Translations under genes and position numbers: made by a program
The notes under the pieces: generated by a model
The model's input: only the letters and a program-made list of their open reading frames with translations
Told to the model about the DNA's origin: nothing
Databases searched by the model: none
Assembly: GCF_900176885.1 (NCBI RefSeq)
Contig: NZ_LT839648.1
Location: 2,189,740-2,253,739 of the forward strand
Source of the DNA: Oceanobacillus senegalensis
GTDB lineage: Bacteria; Bacillota; Bacilli; Bacillales; Amphibacillaceae
Reading direction: 5' to 3'
DNA: 64,000 bases
Shown: piece after piece, positions 43,790-53,824 of the stretch
Position numbering within the stretch: the first letter of the stretch is position 1
Layout of the letters: the number at the start of each line of letters is the position of its first letter

Positions 43790-44785
43790 TTAATAAAGTA
43801 AGCTTATAAAGTCTTCTTTTGAAATTTTACCTAAGTAATGTGGCACTTCTACATCTTTTAGAGCTTCTTCAATGGCATTCTTCTCATGTCTGACGCCTGC
43901 TAATTTTTCTTCTAATTCTTTTACATCACCGATACCGAAGAAGTCCCCGTATATCGCGCAGTTGTTTATTACCCCTTTTTGTACATCAAGACGAACATCC
44001 ACTAAACCTGCAGGGAATTTATGCGATTCTTGAACATTATATGATGGTGATTTCCCGTAATTCCATTCCCATTTTTGATATCTATTTATAGATATCTCAT
44101 GAATGTTTTGCCAGTCTTCCTCTGTCAATTCATATTCTGGAACATCCTTTACGTCATCTACTTCGAAAATACTTTTAAGAATAGCTTCTTTAAATTCCTG
44201 CATGGTGATTTTCTCATCAAGAAATTCTGAAATATTAGCAACACGACTGCGGATTGACTTGATTCCCTTGGACTCAATTTTTTCTTTTTTCACTTTTAAT
44301 GCATTAGTAACCTCTTCAAGCTGAGAATCAAGCATTAATGTTCCATGACTAAACATTCTTCCTTTTGTTGAGAACATGGCATTACCCGAAATTTTACGTC
44401 CTTCTACAGCCATATCATTTCGCCCTTGAACTTCAGCAGGAACTCCTAGATCATTTAAAACTTTAACAATAGGTTTTAAGAACTTAGCAAAGTTTTGGAA
44501 GCTCTCTCCATCATCTTTGGTGATGAAGCTAAAGTTTAGGTTTTGTTCATCATGATAAACGGCTCCACCACCAGAAAGACGACGAACAACTTTGATTCCT
44601 TTTTCATCCACATAATCCGTATTAATTTCTTCTATAGTATTTTGATTTCTACCGATAATGATGGATGGTTTGTTTATGTAGAACAATAGAAATGTATCCG
44701 TTTCACCGAAGTTTTCTAAAATATATTCCTCAATAGCCAAATTGACCATTGGATCGGTAATTCCTTTATTATCAATAAATTTCAT
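43790..44785 (-). CDS. lplJ: Lipoate-protein ligase
   Basis: The 331-residue ligase activates lipoate with ATP and attaches it to lipoyl domains for scavenging. Signature residues are RRLSGGGAVYHDEQNLNFS, KISGNAMFS with the catalytic Lys, and HGTLMLDSQLEEV, plus the C-terminal accessory domain from about residue 240. The length equals B. subtilis LplJ (YhfJ), and it lies beside yhfI as there. ATG follows GGGAGGCATAAGAT. Confidence 0.94.
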   Translation of the reverse strand: MKFIDNKGITDPMVNLAIEEYILENFGETDTFLLFYINKPSIIIGRNQNTIEEINTDYVDEKGIKVVRRLSGGGAVYHDEQNLNFSFITKDDGESFQNFAKFLKPIVKVLNDLGVPAEVQGRNDMAVEGRKISGNAMFSTKGRMFSHGTLMLDSQLEEVTNALKVKKEKIESKGIKSIRSRVANISEFLDEKITMQEFKEAILKSIFEVDDVKDVPEYELTEEDWQNIHEISINRYQKWEWNYGKSPSYNVQESHKFPAGLVDVRLDVQKGVINNCAIYGDFFGIGDVKELEEKLAGVRHEKNAIEEALKDVEVPHYLGKISKEDFISLLY

Positions 44786-44865
44786 ATCTTATGCCTCCCA
44801 AATTATGTTCATTATTTATGTTTAATCCAACTAATTATAACATTTATTTGCGTAACTTTTTATCA

Positions 44866-45597
44866 TTAGGCTTCCCACACTACTCCTTCTTTGGCTAACA
44901 AAACCTGACCATCAAACTGTTCCTTAGCTTCTGCAATTAGTTGCTCTTGGTTCCCATATTGAGGTAAATGTGATAATACAAGGCTTTTTACGGAAGCTTG
45001 TGCAGCAATTTTACCGGCTTCCACACTATTCATATGCCCGGCCTTTGATCCATCTTGTCCTGCATAGTAATTACAATCTGTTATAAGCAAGTCTGCATCT
45101 TTTGAAAAAGCCTCCCACTCCTCTTTATAACTCGTATCTGCTGTATAAACAATAACAGATTCCCCATCTGTTATACGGAAACCATAACAAGAAACAGGAT
45201 GACTAGTTTTTAAAAATGAAATAGAAAAAGGTCCAATAATTAATGATTCACTTGGGTCATAGGCTATTCCCTTTGTATAACTATGGGCCAGGGATTGAAA
45301 TCCGTTTACATCTTCTTTATGCCCATAAATTGGCAAAACCGCATCATTTCCAGTTACATAATAATGAATCAGTTTAGCATATTGTAAAACACCGATGTCT
45401 GCCACATGATCATGATGGTAATGGGATACAATAACAGCATCCAATTCGGACACTTGTTTGTATTTTTGTAGTTTTGATAATGAACCGCTGCCAACGTCTA
45501 TTAATAGTGAAAAATCCCCCTTCTCCAGTAAATAGGATGAAGTTGCTCCATCCGTTGCAGGGAAGCCACCCCAATAACCGATAATTGTTAATTTCAA
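44866..45597 (-). CDS. yhfI: Metallo-beta-lactamase-fold hydrolase, YhfI family
   Basis: The 243-residue protein has the zinc motif SHYHHDHVADI, an upstream Asp (LIDVGSG), HMNSVEAGKIA and a final SHLP. The fold is RNase Z/YhfI-like. The start is TTG at 45597 (MKLTIIGYWGG), with AGGTGTG six bases upstream, as in homologues; GTG three codons earlier is the alternative. The physiological substrate is unknown. Confidence 0.85.
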   Translation of the reverse strand: MKLTIIGYWGGFPATDGATSSYLLEKGDFSLLIDVGSGSLSKLQKYKQVSELDAVIVSHYHHDHVADIGVLQYAKLIHYYVTGNDAVLPIYGHKEDVNGFQSLAHSYTKGIAYDPSESLIIGPFSISFLKTSHPVSCYGFRITDGESVIVYTADTSYKEEWEAFSKDADLLITDCNYYAGQDGSKAGHMNSVEAGKIAAQASVKSLVLSHLPQYGNQEQLIAEAKEQFDGQVLLAKEGVVWEA

Positions 45598-45698
45598 ATA
45601 AATCACACCTTTTTTTCAAAAATGTTATACAACAGTATTGACAACCAAGAAACTGTTGCATATAATTGTATTATAACAAGAACAAGGAGGAAACATTC

Positions 45699-45827
45699 AT
45701 GATCAACGTAATCGAATTTTTTAGAAACTTACCTAAGAAAAAATGTAGACAATGTGGTGGAGAAATCTTCGAAAAGGCTGATTGTTACGGAAACATCTGC
45801 GACGAATGTGATCATCCAGCACGATAA
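45699..45827 (+). CDS. yhfH: YhfH family zinc-finger-like small protein
   Basis: The 42-residue protein has CRQCGG (residues 16-19) and CDEC (34-37) pairs plus Cys29, a small zinc ribbon. ATG follows AACAAGGAGGAAACATTC. It is divergent from yhfI, as in Bacillus. Function is unknown. Confidence 0.8.
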   Translation: MINVIEFFRNLPKKKCRQCGGEIFEKADCYGNICDECDHPAR

Positions 45828-46047
45828 GTGATTTGAAAAGATTTCAATTAACTTGTTATACAACAAAACTCCATTCATTTTGATATGCCATGAAAAATTT
45901 ACTCTTCATTCTCTTATTATAATACAGCTGTAGAACAGTTGTATTTTTTTGTGTCCAAATCCCCTTAGTGTTATTACACATATCGCCCCAAATTACGGGC
46001 TTACGTTAAACTTTCGTACTCGATCCACCTTTATTATCTCATTAAAA

Positions 46048-46083
46048 AACCAACTCCAAACATAATAATGCTTAAAGTTGGTT
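46048..46083 (-). terminator. hem operon terminator
   Basis: AACCAACT and AGTTGGTT form an 8-bp stem directly after the hemY stop, with a T-run (GTTTTTTAAT) on the minus strand. Confidence 0.6.
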
Positions 46084-46093
46084 CATACTTTGC

Positions 46094-47497
46094 TTAATTT
46101 AGGAATTCTATTACATCCGCTGCTGCTTGTTCTCCTTTCGCAATACAATCTGGGATTCCAGCTCCGTCATAGGAACTACCCACTAAATAAAGACCTGGTA
46201 GCAAATCACCCACACTTTGTCGGACTGAATTCACCAGCTCTAAATGACCTACATTGTACTGTGGGCGAGAGTCTCTCCATCTTGTCACAAGAGAAAATTC
46301 GGGTTTCCCTTTTATTTTCATGATTTTCTTCAAATCTTTCAAAACAATTTCTGTAATTTCCTCATCAGAATAGTCAACAATGGATTGATCGCTCGGTTTC
46401 CCTACATAACTGCGTAATAACACCTTCCCTTTCGGTGTCGTTGTTGGCCATTTTTTATTCGTCCAAGTACATGCTGTAATCCGATATTTGTCACTATTTC
46501 TTGATACTTGAAAACCAGTCCCATCAATATCATTTTTGATAGCAGACTTGTCAAAGGCTAATACAACATTTGCTGAGGAAACTGCAGGTATGTCATATAG
46601 TTTTTTCATGAAATCATATTGACTAAGCATACGTGGAACAGCGTCGTGCTGTGTTGCTATAATAACAGCGTCTGCCTTTTCCACCATTCCATTGCTTAAA
46701 AGTACATGATATCCCTGTTCTTTTTTCTCAATATGATCCACCGCTGTATTTACAGAAAAAATATTCTTATCCATTTCTTCTACAAGACGATGAACAAGTG
46801 TTTCTAATCCATTTTCAAAAGAGAAGAACATACTTGTCTTATTTTTCATCTTCTTTTTATTAGATTTTGGCATGGTTTTTTGAAGCCCTTTCATCAAACT
46901 GCCATATTTCTGTTCTAAATGATAAAAATTTGGATAAGTTGCCATGAGGCTCATATCATCAATATCACCTGAATGGATACCAGACAATAGTGGAGAGATT
47001 TGACTATCAACAATCTCATTTCCAAAACGATGACGCATAAATGCACCTAACGACTGATCTTCCAATGGTTTACTCTTTGGTAAAAATAAATCACGTAATG
47101 CACATAACTTTCCTTTTGATGAAATGAGTCCAGATGATAATAAAGGGCCCACTTCTTTTGGAATTCCCATAAAGGTTCCCTTTGGCAATTTATGTAGTTT
47201 ATTATTGGCTAAAATATAAGATTGACCTGTTGCATTACGAATGACCTTTTCTTCCAGTCCTAGTTCGTTTACTAGATTTACAGCAGCTGGCTTTCTTACT
47301 AATAATGAGTCCGGTCCTTTTTCAATTGTATAACCATCTTTTTTAATTGATTGAATCTTTCCACCTAAGCGGTCACTTGCCTCAACGAGTTTAATACGAT
47401 ATGGTAGATGCTTTTCCTTCATTGTCTTTTGTAAATAGTAGGCAGCGGACAATCCGGTAATTCCGCCACCTACGATAACGATATTTCTTTTATTCAT
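46094..47497 (-). CDS. hemY: Coproporphyrinogen III oxidase (HemY/CgoX type)
   Basis: The 467-residue FAD enzyme oxidises coproporphyrinogen III to coproporphyrin III in the Gram-positive haem route. The dinucleotide motif GGGITGLSAAYYL is at the N-terminus, followed by LGGKIQS and EKGPDSLL. The C-terminal FAD motif is GLYLVGSSYDGAGIPDCIA. Its ATG overlaps the hemH stop by one base (TAATG). It is the last gene of hemE-hemH-hemY, the order found in B. subtilis. Confidence 0.95.
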   Translation of the reverse strand: MNKRNIVIVGGGITGLSAAYYLQKTMKEKHLPYRIKLVEASDRLGGKIQSIKKDGYTIEKGPDSLLVRKPAAVNLVNELGLEEKVIRNATGQSYILANNKLHKLPKGTFMGIPKEVGPLLSSGLISSKGKLCALRDLFLPKSKPLEDQSLGAFMRHRFGNEIVDSQISPLLSGIHSGDIDDMSLMATYPNFYHLEQKYGSLMKGLQKTMPKSNKKKMKNKTSMFFSFENGLETLVHRLVEEMDKNIFSVNTAVDHIEKKEQGYHVLLSNGMVEKADAVIIATQHDAVPRMLSQYDFMKKLYDIPAVSSANVVLAFDKSAIKNDIDGTGFQVSRNSDKYRITACTWTNKKWPTTTPKGKVLLRSYVGKPSDQSIVDYSDEEITEIVLKDLKKIMKIKGKPEFSLVTRWRDSRPQYNVGHLELVNSVRQSVGDLLPGLYLVGSSYDGAGIPDCIAKGEQAAADVIEFLN

Positions 47498-48429
47498 TAC
47501 GCTTCACTCTTTGTTACATTTAATACAACTTCGGCAAGTGTATTAATAAATTGTGGATGTGAATTAGGCATTTCAGGACGATAATACGGAACGCCTAACT
47601 CATCACATACTACCTTACATTCATAATCATTATCGTATAATACCTCTAAATGATCCGCTACGAATCCTACAGGTGCATATACAAATGAACGGTAGCCGTC
47701 CTCATATAAATCACGTGTTAAATCTTGTACATCTGGTCCAAGCCACGGATCAGGTGTATTTCCTTCACTTTGCCAACCTAAAGCATAATTAGTAACCCCG
47801 GATTCCCTTGAGACCATGTCAGCTGTTTCTTTTAATTGGTTAGGATATGGATCTCCATTTTGTAAAATTTTCTCTGGTAGGCTATGTGCAGAAACAATAA
47901 GAACAGCTTTTTCTCGTTCCTCATCTGACATACCTTCATAAACTTCTTTAATTCCATCAGCCCAGAATTTAATAAATCCAGGTTCGTTATACCAGCTCTG
48001 AACAGGTTTAATGGAAACCCCCTGTTTTTCACCCTCACTTACAGCACGATCATTATATGATTTCACACTAAATGTAGAATAATGCGGAGCTAGAACAATT
48101 GACACTGCGTCTTTAATTCCATCCTTCGCCATTTCTTGTACAGTATCTTCAATAAAAGGATGGATATGTTTTAATCCGATATATGCTTTATACTCGTACT
48201 CATCCTGACTAGAGTTCAATGCTTCCTCTAATGCTTTAGTTTGTTCCTCCGTAATTTTTGCTAACGGTGATGTACCACCAATTGCTTTATATCGATCTTT
48301 TAAATCCTGAAGTGCTTCTGGCTCAGGCTTTCTACCATGACGAATATGGGTATAATAAGGTTCAATATCCTCTTCTTTATATGGTGTACCATATGCCATT
48401 ACTAATAATCCTAATTTCTTTTTACTCAC
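47497..48429 (-). CDS. hemH: Coproporphyrin III ferrochelatase
   Basis: The 310-residue enzyme inserts Fe(II) into coproporphyrin III. Signature blocks are [20 protein letters not shown], the metal-binding His in [17 protein letters not shown] and [12 protein letters not shown] with the second active-site Glu. GTG at 48429 is chosen (AGAGGTG nine bases upstream, homologous start MSKKK); GTG four codons earlier is possible. It lies 27 bases downstream of hemE. Confidence 0.95.
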   Translation of the reverse strand: MSKKKLGLLVMAYGTPYKEEDIEPYYTHIRHGRKPEPEALQDLKDRYKAIGGTSPLAKITEEQTKALEEALNSSQDEYEYKAYIGLKHIHPFIEDTVQEMAKDGIKDAVSIVLAPHYSTFSVKSYNDRAVSEGEKQGVSIKPVQSWYNEPGFIKFWADGIKEVYEGMSDEEREKAVLIVSAHSLPEKILQNGDPYPNQLKETADMVSRESGVTNYALGWQSEGNTPDPWLGPDVQDLTRDLYEDGYRSFVYAPVGFVADHLEVLYDNDYECKVVCDELGVPYYRPEMPNSHPQFINTLAEVVLNVTKSEA

Positions 48430-48456
48430 TTTTTCATGCACCTCTTTGTAAAATAT

Positions 48457-49491
48457 CTATCTGTTTGTATATTCATGAATAAAATTAGTTAATTCTTTTA
48501 ATGTTGCTGGTTGCACTTCCGGTGTAACTCCATGACCAAGATTGAAGACATATTTCCCTCGTTCCATGCCCTCATCTAAAATGGCTTTGACACGATTTTC
48601 TATTGTTTCCCAGTTCGTTAATAAAATAGATGGATCAAGATTTCCTTGTACTACCTTTGTTACACCCATTTCATGTGCTTCCTTAATAGAGGTTCTCCAG
48701 TCAAGACCAATAACATCAACTGGTAAATCATTCCATTCAAGCAGTAGATGTCTTGCACCGACACCGAAAATAATTAATGGAACCTGTAAATGACGGAGTT
48801 CAGAAAATATTCTTGTCATGACAGGCTTAATAAATACACGATAATCCGGAGCATCCAGAGCGCCTACCCATGAATCAAATATTTGAATAGCTCTAGCGCC
48901 TGCCTCAACCTGAGCCTCTACATAGGTAATAATCATATCTGCTAACTTATCCATTAAAAGAAACCAAGTTTCAGGTTCACGATACATTAATGCTTTGGTT
49001 TTACCGTAATTTTTAGATGGCCCACCCTCAATCATGTAGCTAGCAAGTGTGAATGGCGCACCACTAAAACCAATTAACGGAACTTCAAGTTGTTCTTCCG
49101 TTAAAAGACGAATCGTATCCAACACGTAAGGAACATCTGCTTTAGGGTTGATTTCTCCTAAGTTTTCCACATCTTGAAAGTTTCTAATTGGATTATGAAT
49201 GACTGGACCAATACCAGATTTAATTTCCACATCAATTCCAAGTGCAGGTAGTGGACTCATAATATCCTTATATAAAATAGCCGCATCTGTACCATAATTT
49301 TCAACCGGCAGCCTTGTAACATAGGCACAAAGTTCCGGCTGATGTGTAATTTCAAATAAAGAATATTTTTCTTTAAGTTTACGGTATTCCGGCTGGGACC
49401 TTCCAGCTTGGCGCATAAACCACGCCGGAATATAATCTGTTTCTTCACCATTGTAGGCTCTAATAATTGTTTCATTCAGTTTTTTAGACAT
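48457..49491 (-). CDS. hemE: Uroporphyrinogen decarboxylase
   Basis: The 344-residue enzyme removes four acetate carboxyls from uroporphyrinogen III. It has [16 protein letters not shown] (Arg active site), [15 protein letters not shown] with the catalytic Asp, [17 protein letters not shown] and [14 protein letters not shown] at 49491 fits AAAGGATGGAAAAT; an ATG three codons earlier lies within it. It is the first gene of the hem operon. The pbpF gene found upstream in B. subtilis is missing. Confidence 0.95.
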   Translation of the reverse strand: MSKKLNETIIRAYNGEETDYIPAWFMRQAGRSQPEYRKLKEKYSLFEITHQPELCAYVTRLPVENYGTDAAILYKDIMSPLPALGIDVEIKSGIGPVIHNPIRNFQDVENLGEINPKADVPYVLDTIRLLTEEQLEVPLIGFSGAPFTLASYMIEGGPSKNYGKTKALMYREPETWFLLMDKLADMIITYVEAQVEAGARAIQIFDSWVGALDAPDYRVFIKPVMTRIFSELRHLQVPLIIFGVGARHLLLEWNDLPVDVIGLDWRTSIKEAHEMGVTKVVQGNLDPSILLTNWETIENRVKAILDEGMERGKYVFNLGHGVTPEVQPATLKELTNFIHEYTNR

Positions 49492-50075
49492 ATTTTCCAT
49501 CCTTTGGTTAGTAATACTATCACTACTATAAGGTTAACAAATTAAAAAGTGTAGTAATAATCAATTTTTGTCATGAAATTGACTAATTTCATGATATAAA
49601 AGCGATACCGGTAAACATCATACAAGCAATCGACTATTTTTCTAGTTTTCTGCTCTATCATGACAAAAATTCCCTCAACACTCTCCATATTGCCAGGGAA
49701 ATAATGACTATCCTAACACTGGCTGACACCAATGAATCCAACGATACGATACCCGCCACATCATAATTGAAATGAACCATTCCCGCAACCGTTTGAATTA
49801 CTAATTTAATTTATCGAATTCTGTACTTTATATTTTATATAGTAAAGACCCACTTTCTCTGCAGTTCTACTCTTTTTTATTTACCAATAAACTAGATTAC
49901 AGTGATTATTATACGACATTTTTTGACAACAGAAAAGGAAAATAAATTTTATATAATAATTATTATAATTTGGTATAATTTAAGTATGCAAATTCATGTT
50001 TTTTTCATTACTACTCATTTCTTTTTAGATTTTAGGGTATTATAATAACAGGAAAGGTTTAGGGAGGTTGATTTG
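49492..50075. other. Divergent region between hemE and hmoB
   Basis: This 584-base AT-rich gap carries the promoters of two opposing haem functions. A TATAAT hexamer at 49974 and the PerR-like box sit on the hmoB side. A short Trp-rich frame on the minus strand (about 49730-49800) has no ribosome binding site and is not called. Confidence 0.5.
49954..49968 (+). promoter_or_regulatory. PerR/Fur-like box upstream of hmoB
   Basis: TAATAATTATTATAA matches the 7-1-7 PerR box TTATAATNATTATAA at all but one informative position. It sits five bases before a TATAAT -10 hexamer at 49974-49979, so it overlaps the -35 region. Confidence 0.45.
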
Positions 50076-50582
50076 ATGCATGCCCATATGACAAATGGAA
50101 CACTAGACTTCCTGAAAAAGCTAACAGAATCTCATCCTCAGATGACATTCTACTTCATGACAGGTAGTGGTGGTGCGCTAGCCTATTACGAAGACAGGAA
50201 TAAAAAAAGTATTTTTAGTTCCGGAAGATCATATGAAGTTCTTAAAGAGGCAGGAGACCTAATCCAAGAGGGCTATGTTATTATGAGCACCATTCCTATT
50301 ACAGAAGAAAATCAAGCAGCCTATGAGGATCGAATAAAAAGTAATCTCCAACAGGTATTACCAGGTTCGAATGCATTTCGCTTTCTTCGTCCTACAAAAG
50401 GAAATAAATATGTTGTACTGATTCATTGGAATACTGTTTCCGCTTATGAAATATGGAAAAGGTCTGACAACTATGATAAAACCTTGCAAATTCTTGCAAG
50501 CAAGAAATCTGCATACCATGGAGATATTCCTTTTACCACCTCATATCATATGCATAAGGATGAAGCAGAAAAGTCAAGTTAA
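50076..50582 (+). CDS. hmoB: Haem-degrading monooxygenase HmoB (YhgC)
   Basis: The 168-residue protein has an N-terminal extension and a C-terminal ABM (ferredoxin-like) domain with FRFLRPTKGNKYVVLIHWNT and a YEIWKRSDNY segment, as in IsdG-type HmoB. It opens haem to release iron. ATG at 50076 has GGAGG eight bases upstream; TTG one codon earlier is an alternative. It is divergent from the haem-synthesis operon, as yhgC is near hemEHY in B. subtilis. Confidence 0.85.
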   Translation: MHAHMTNGTLDFLKKLTESHPQMTFYFMTGSGGALAYYEDRNKKSIFSSGRSYEVLKEAGDLIQEGYVIMSTIPITEENQAAYEDRIKSNLQQVLPGSNAFRFLRPTKGNKYVVLIHWNTVSAYEIWKRSDNYDKTLQILASKKSAYHGDIPFTTSYHMHKDEAEKSS

Positions 50583-50611
50583 CTAGAATAGTTTCCAGTT
50601 AACTTGACTTT
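50570..50611. terminator. Bidirectional terminator hmoB / thioredoxin-like gene
   Basis: A 14-bp perfect stem (AAGTCAAGTTAACT and complement), extended by A-T pairs, overlaps the hmoB stop codon. Confidence 0.85.
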
Positions 50612-50612
50612 C

Positions 50613-51092
50613 TTAATTTAAAACATATTCATCAAAGAATGCTTGAAACTCTTCTTCTGATCTTTGTCCAACAATCCGACCGACTTCTTCCCCATTTTCA
50701 AAGTGAACCAAAGTAGGTGTTGATTGTATTTGATAAGGTATACCTTCTTCGCCAAATTCTAATAGATTGTATTTCTTCATATCTATCCCATTCTCTTCCG
50801 CCAATGGTACGAGATATGGTGTCGTGTTTTGACAATAGACACATGTTGGACTATAGAAATACACGGTAACATCTTCCCCATTTTCTAATCGTTCGCTTAG
50901 TTCATCTGGCAAGATTTGATTTTTATAATTCGGATCATCCAATTGATCAATGGTAGCCTGTTCCAAATCAGTTGTTCCATATGGATTATCCGCACCTTTT
51001 AATGCCTGATTATTTTGATATTGTACAACAAAAAATAGCGCAATCACTAATACAGCAATAACTCCAACAATTGCGAGCATTTTCTTACCCAT
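50613..51092 (-). CDS. Membrane-anchored thioredoxin-like protein
   Basis: The 159-residue protein has an N-terminal membrane anchor (residues 5-24) and an extracytoplasmic thioredoxin fold with the redox motif CVYC (SPTCVYCQNT) and cis-Pro in STPTLVHF. Its start overlaps the bdbC stop by eight bases. It probably acts with BdbC in disulfide formation outside the membrane, for example on competence pseudopilins. It is shorter than BdbD and closer to BdbA-like proteins. Confidence 0.85.
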   Translation of the reverse strand: MGKKMLAIVGVIAVLVIALFFVVQYQNNQALKGADNPYGTTDLEQATIDQLDDPNYKNQILPDELSERLENGEDVTVYFYSPTCVYCQNTTPYLVPLAEENGIDMKKYNLLEFGEEGIPYQIQSTPTLVHFENGEEVGRIVGQRSEEEFQAFFDEYVLN

Positions 51093-51540
51093 TATTGACT
51101 CCTCCTTTTTCCTTAGCTAGTTCCTTTAATAGAGCTAGATGCAATACAAATATTATTATAAATGCCATTAATGCCAAAAATGGTATGGTAATAAAACCAA
51201 AATAATTTACATAAACAACGTTACACGGTACTCCACCTGTACAGGAACCTCCTATCTCCTGAAGTGCAGGGACTTTCTGAATTAGATAATGGTAGGCCGA
51301 AACTAACATACCGATTCCGCTCAATATAATCCCAGGAAGTGCCATATTTATTTCTTTCTTTATGGCTGCTATACCATAAATAACTACAAGCGGATACATA
51401 AGGATACGCTGATACCAACATAGCTCACAAGGAAGATACCCCATAATTTCAGAATAGAACAAACTACCTGTCATTGCAACAAATGCCTGAATCCATATTA
51501 GCAGTAATAGGTTTTCAGCCCGTTTGGTTAATTTCACCAC
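51085..51540 (-). CDS. bdbC: Disulfide oxidoreductase BdbC (DsbB family)
   Basis: The 151-residue protein has four membrane helices. The first periplasmic-side loop has the CELC quinone-coupled pair (PCELCWYQRILMYP), and the second loop has the CTGGVPC pair. It reoxidises a thioredoxin-like partner using quinone. GTG start after AGAGAGGAAATAACGTA. It is the first gene of a two-gene operon. Confidence 0.92.
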   Translation of the reverse strand: MVKLTKRAENLLLLIWIQAFVAMTGSLFYSEIMGYLPCELCWYQRILMYPLVVIYGIAAIKKEINMALPGIILSGIGMLVSAYHYLIQKVPALQEIGGSCTGGVPCNVVYVNYFGFITIPFLALMAFIIIFVLHLALLKELAKEKGGVNNG

Positions 51541-51649
51541 TACGTTATTTCCTCTCTATTGGAATTCTTTACCTCCATGTTATAACGTGTATTATACACG
51601 ACAAAATTTACAATTTACAATAAGATTACTAAAAATAACGATGACAAAT

Positions 51650-52357
51650 TTACGAATTATTTTTATCAACGCTCCATTGGGTAAGTTTTTCATAAAGATA
51701 GATCAAGCCAATTAAACATATAAATCCAAGGGTGAATCCTGCAAAAACATCGGTCAAATAATGAACATTAATAATATACCTACTTATACCAATTAAAAAA
51801 ACAATGAAAGAAAAAATAAATTGTATGGCCAAAGAGATTCCTCTTGACTTTATTTTTCTCGCTAAAAAGTAGGCAAATAATCCATAGCAAACCATTGATA
51901 TCATTGCATGTCCTGATGGAAAGCTATTCCCTATGGCATTTGCTTGTTCTAGAATAGTTGGTCTTTCACGTTGAATCAAATCTTTTATCCATTTATTTAA
52001 TTCATAAGTTAATAAGGTTCCTCCTGAAAATAATACTGGTAAAAGAAGATTTTTATAAAGAACCCCTAGAGTAATAGCCATCACAATGACGATGGGAACA
52101 AGAAAGTGTCTAGAACCAAGATTCGTAATCATCAAAAAGATCGTATAGAAATTTGTATGACCTAAACTTTCTGCTAAATTTCTTGTCCATTGATCAATAA
52201 ATGGAACATATCCATTGATAATTTGTATTATCCAAATACCTATAGTAAATAATACCACTACAAAAAAAGACCATAGTACATTTCGCAAAATGAAAGTCTC
52301 CCTTGTCCTAAATTCCTTAGATGTAGTATACCAAAATTTACTCCATATCATTATCAT
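51650..52357 (-). CDS. PAP2 family phosphatase
   Basis: The 235-residue membrane protein has six helices and the three PAP2 motifs: KDLIQRERP, FPSGH and SRYIINVHYLTDV. It dephosphorylates lipid phosphates, such as phosphatidylglycerol phosphate or undecaprenyl pyrophosphate. The start could be either of two ATGs two codons apart. Confidence 0.9.
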   Translation of the reverse strand: MIMIWSKFWYTTSKEFRTRETFILRNVLWSFFVVVLFTIGIWIIQIINGYVPFIDQWTRNLAESLGHTNFYTIFLMITNLGSRHFLVPIVIVMAITLGVLYKNLLLPVLFSGGTLLTYELNKWIKDLIQRERPTILEQANAIGNSFPSGHAMISMVCYGLFAYFLARKIKSRGISLAIQFIFSFIVFLIGISRYIINVHYLTDVFAGFTLGFICLIGLIYLYEKLTQWSVDKNNS

Positions 52358-52528
52358 TCACTCTCAAAACGAAGTATTTTTTCATTATTATTGGAACTTC
52401 TGCCGTGAAAAAAGTAACAAACGATACATAAAGAGCTATGAAAAAATACGATTATCGTAGTATATCTCCGTAAAGTTATTCGATAAATGATATAATTATG
52501 AAAAATGTCTTAAAGGTGGGGATTTAGC

Positions 52529-53740
52529 TTGCTTAAACAAGTACATAAAGAAATTGAAGAATTATTTCCAGAAATGGTAGAAATTCGGAGATACCTTCAT
52601 CAGTATCCAGAACTGTCCTTCCAAGAAACAAATACAGCGAAATATATTGCTAACTTCTATAAAGAATTAGGTATTCCCTATCGAACCAATGTCGGTGGAA
52701 ATGGAGTTATCGCGACACTAAAAGGGGGTAAACCTGGTAAAACGATTGCCCTTAGAGCTGATTTTGATGGATTACCAATTCAAGATGAGAAGGATGTTGA
52801 ATATAAATCAAAAGTGGATGGTGTCATGCATGCATGTGGTCACGATGGTCATACAGCAACTCTATTAATACTTGCTAAAGTAATGAAAAAGTATCAAGAT
52901 GAGCTCCCTGGAACCATTGAATTCCTGCATCAGCATGCAGAGGAATATGCGCCAGGTGGAGCGAAACCAATTATAGAATCAGGTGCGATTAATCACGTGG
53001 ACGCAGTATTTGGTACACATCTTTGGTCAACTACCCCTTTAGGAAAATTACAAATATCAAATGACGTTATTATGGCCGGTGCAGATCGATTTGAAATCAT
53101 TATTAAAGGAAAGGGTGGTCATGGTGCATACCCACATGAAACAAAAGATGCGATTGTTATTGCTTCCCAGTTAGTCACGGATTTCCAACAAATAATAAGT
53201 AGAAGAATCGATCCATTGGAATCAGGAGTAATCACAGTTGGCTCGTTTCACGCAGGTGATGCCTTTAATGTGATAGCAGATTCTGCGAAAATCGTAGGAA
53301 CAGTTAGACATTTTAATTTAGGTATACAAGAGAAAATTATAAGGGAAATAGAAAGAATTACTAATGGGGTTTGTATAGCTAGTGATGCCGCCTATGAATT
53401 TGATTATTTTAAAGGTTATCCTCCATTAGTTAATCACGAAAAAGAGGCTAAACTGGTTGTTGAAGCAAGTCAATCCATTGAGGAAATACATACGGTGGAT
53501 AAGAATGTCAAACCATTTATGGCCGGTGAAGATTTTGCATATTACACAATGAAAAAACCAGGCGCATTTTTCTTTACCGGGGCACAAAAACAGGCGAATC
53601 CATACCCACATCACCATCCTAAATTTGATTTTGATGAGCGAGCAATGCCTATTGCAGCTAAAACACTTATTGGTGCGTACTTTGTATATCAAAATACAAG
53701 GGAAAGCTGCTCTCAAGAAAATGAGATGATGCGTAAATAA
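52529..53740 (+). CDS. yhaA: M20 family N-acyl-amino-acid amidohydrolase (YhaA-like)
   Basis: The 403-residue metallo-amidohydrolase has RRYLHQYPELSFQE, the metal ligands in HACGHDGHTA and QHAEE, and the dimerisation domain GKGGHGAYPHETKDA. FMAGEDFAYY is near the end. It hydrolyses N-acylated amino acids. TTG start with AAAGGTGGGGATTTAGC upstream. It is convergent to ecsB; in B. subtilis yhaA also follows the ecs genes. Confidence 0.88.
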   Translation: MLKQVHKEIEELFPEMVEIRRYLHQYPELSFQETNTAKYIANFYKELGIPYRTNVGGNGVIATLKGGKPGKTIALRADFDGLPIQDEKDVEYKSKVDGVMHACGHDGHTATLLILAKVMKKYQDELPGTIEFLHQHAEEYAPGGAKPIIESGAINHVDAVFGTHLWSTTPLGKLQISNDVIMAGADRFEIIIKGKGGHGAYPHETKDAIVIASQLVTDFQQIISRRIDPLESGVITVGSFHAGDAFNVIADSAKIVGTVRHFNLGIQEKIIREIERITNGVCIASDAAYEFDYFKGYPPLVNHEKEAKLVVEASQSIEEIHTVDKNVKPFMAGEDFAYYTMKKPGAFFFTGAQKQANPYPHHHPKFDFDERAMPIAAKTLIGAYFVYQNTRESCSQENEMMRK

Positions 53741-53785
53741 TGCTATGGAAATACACTACGTATTATAAACAAAAAACGAAAAGTA

Positions 53786-53824
53786 GCCTAAAAAGAAGGG
53801 GAAGTCTCCCCTCTTTTTTTAGGC
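53786..53824. terminator. Bidirectional yhaA / ecsB terminator
   Basis: GCCTAAAAAGA and TCTTTTTTTAGGC form the outer stem, with an inner AGGGGA/TCCCCT hairpin. It overlaps the end of ecsB. Confidence 0.75.
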
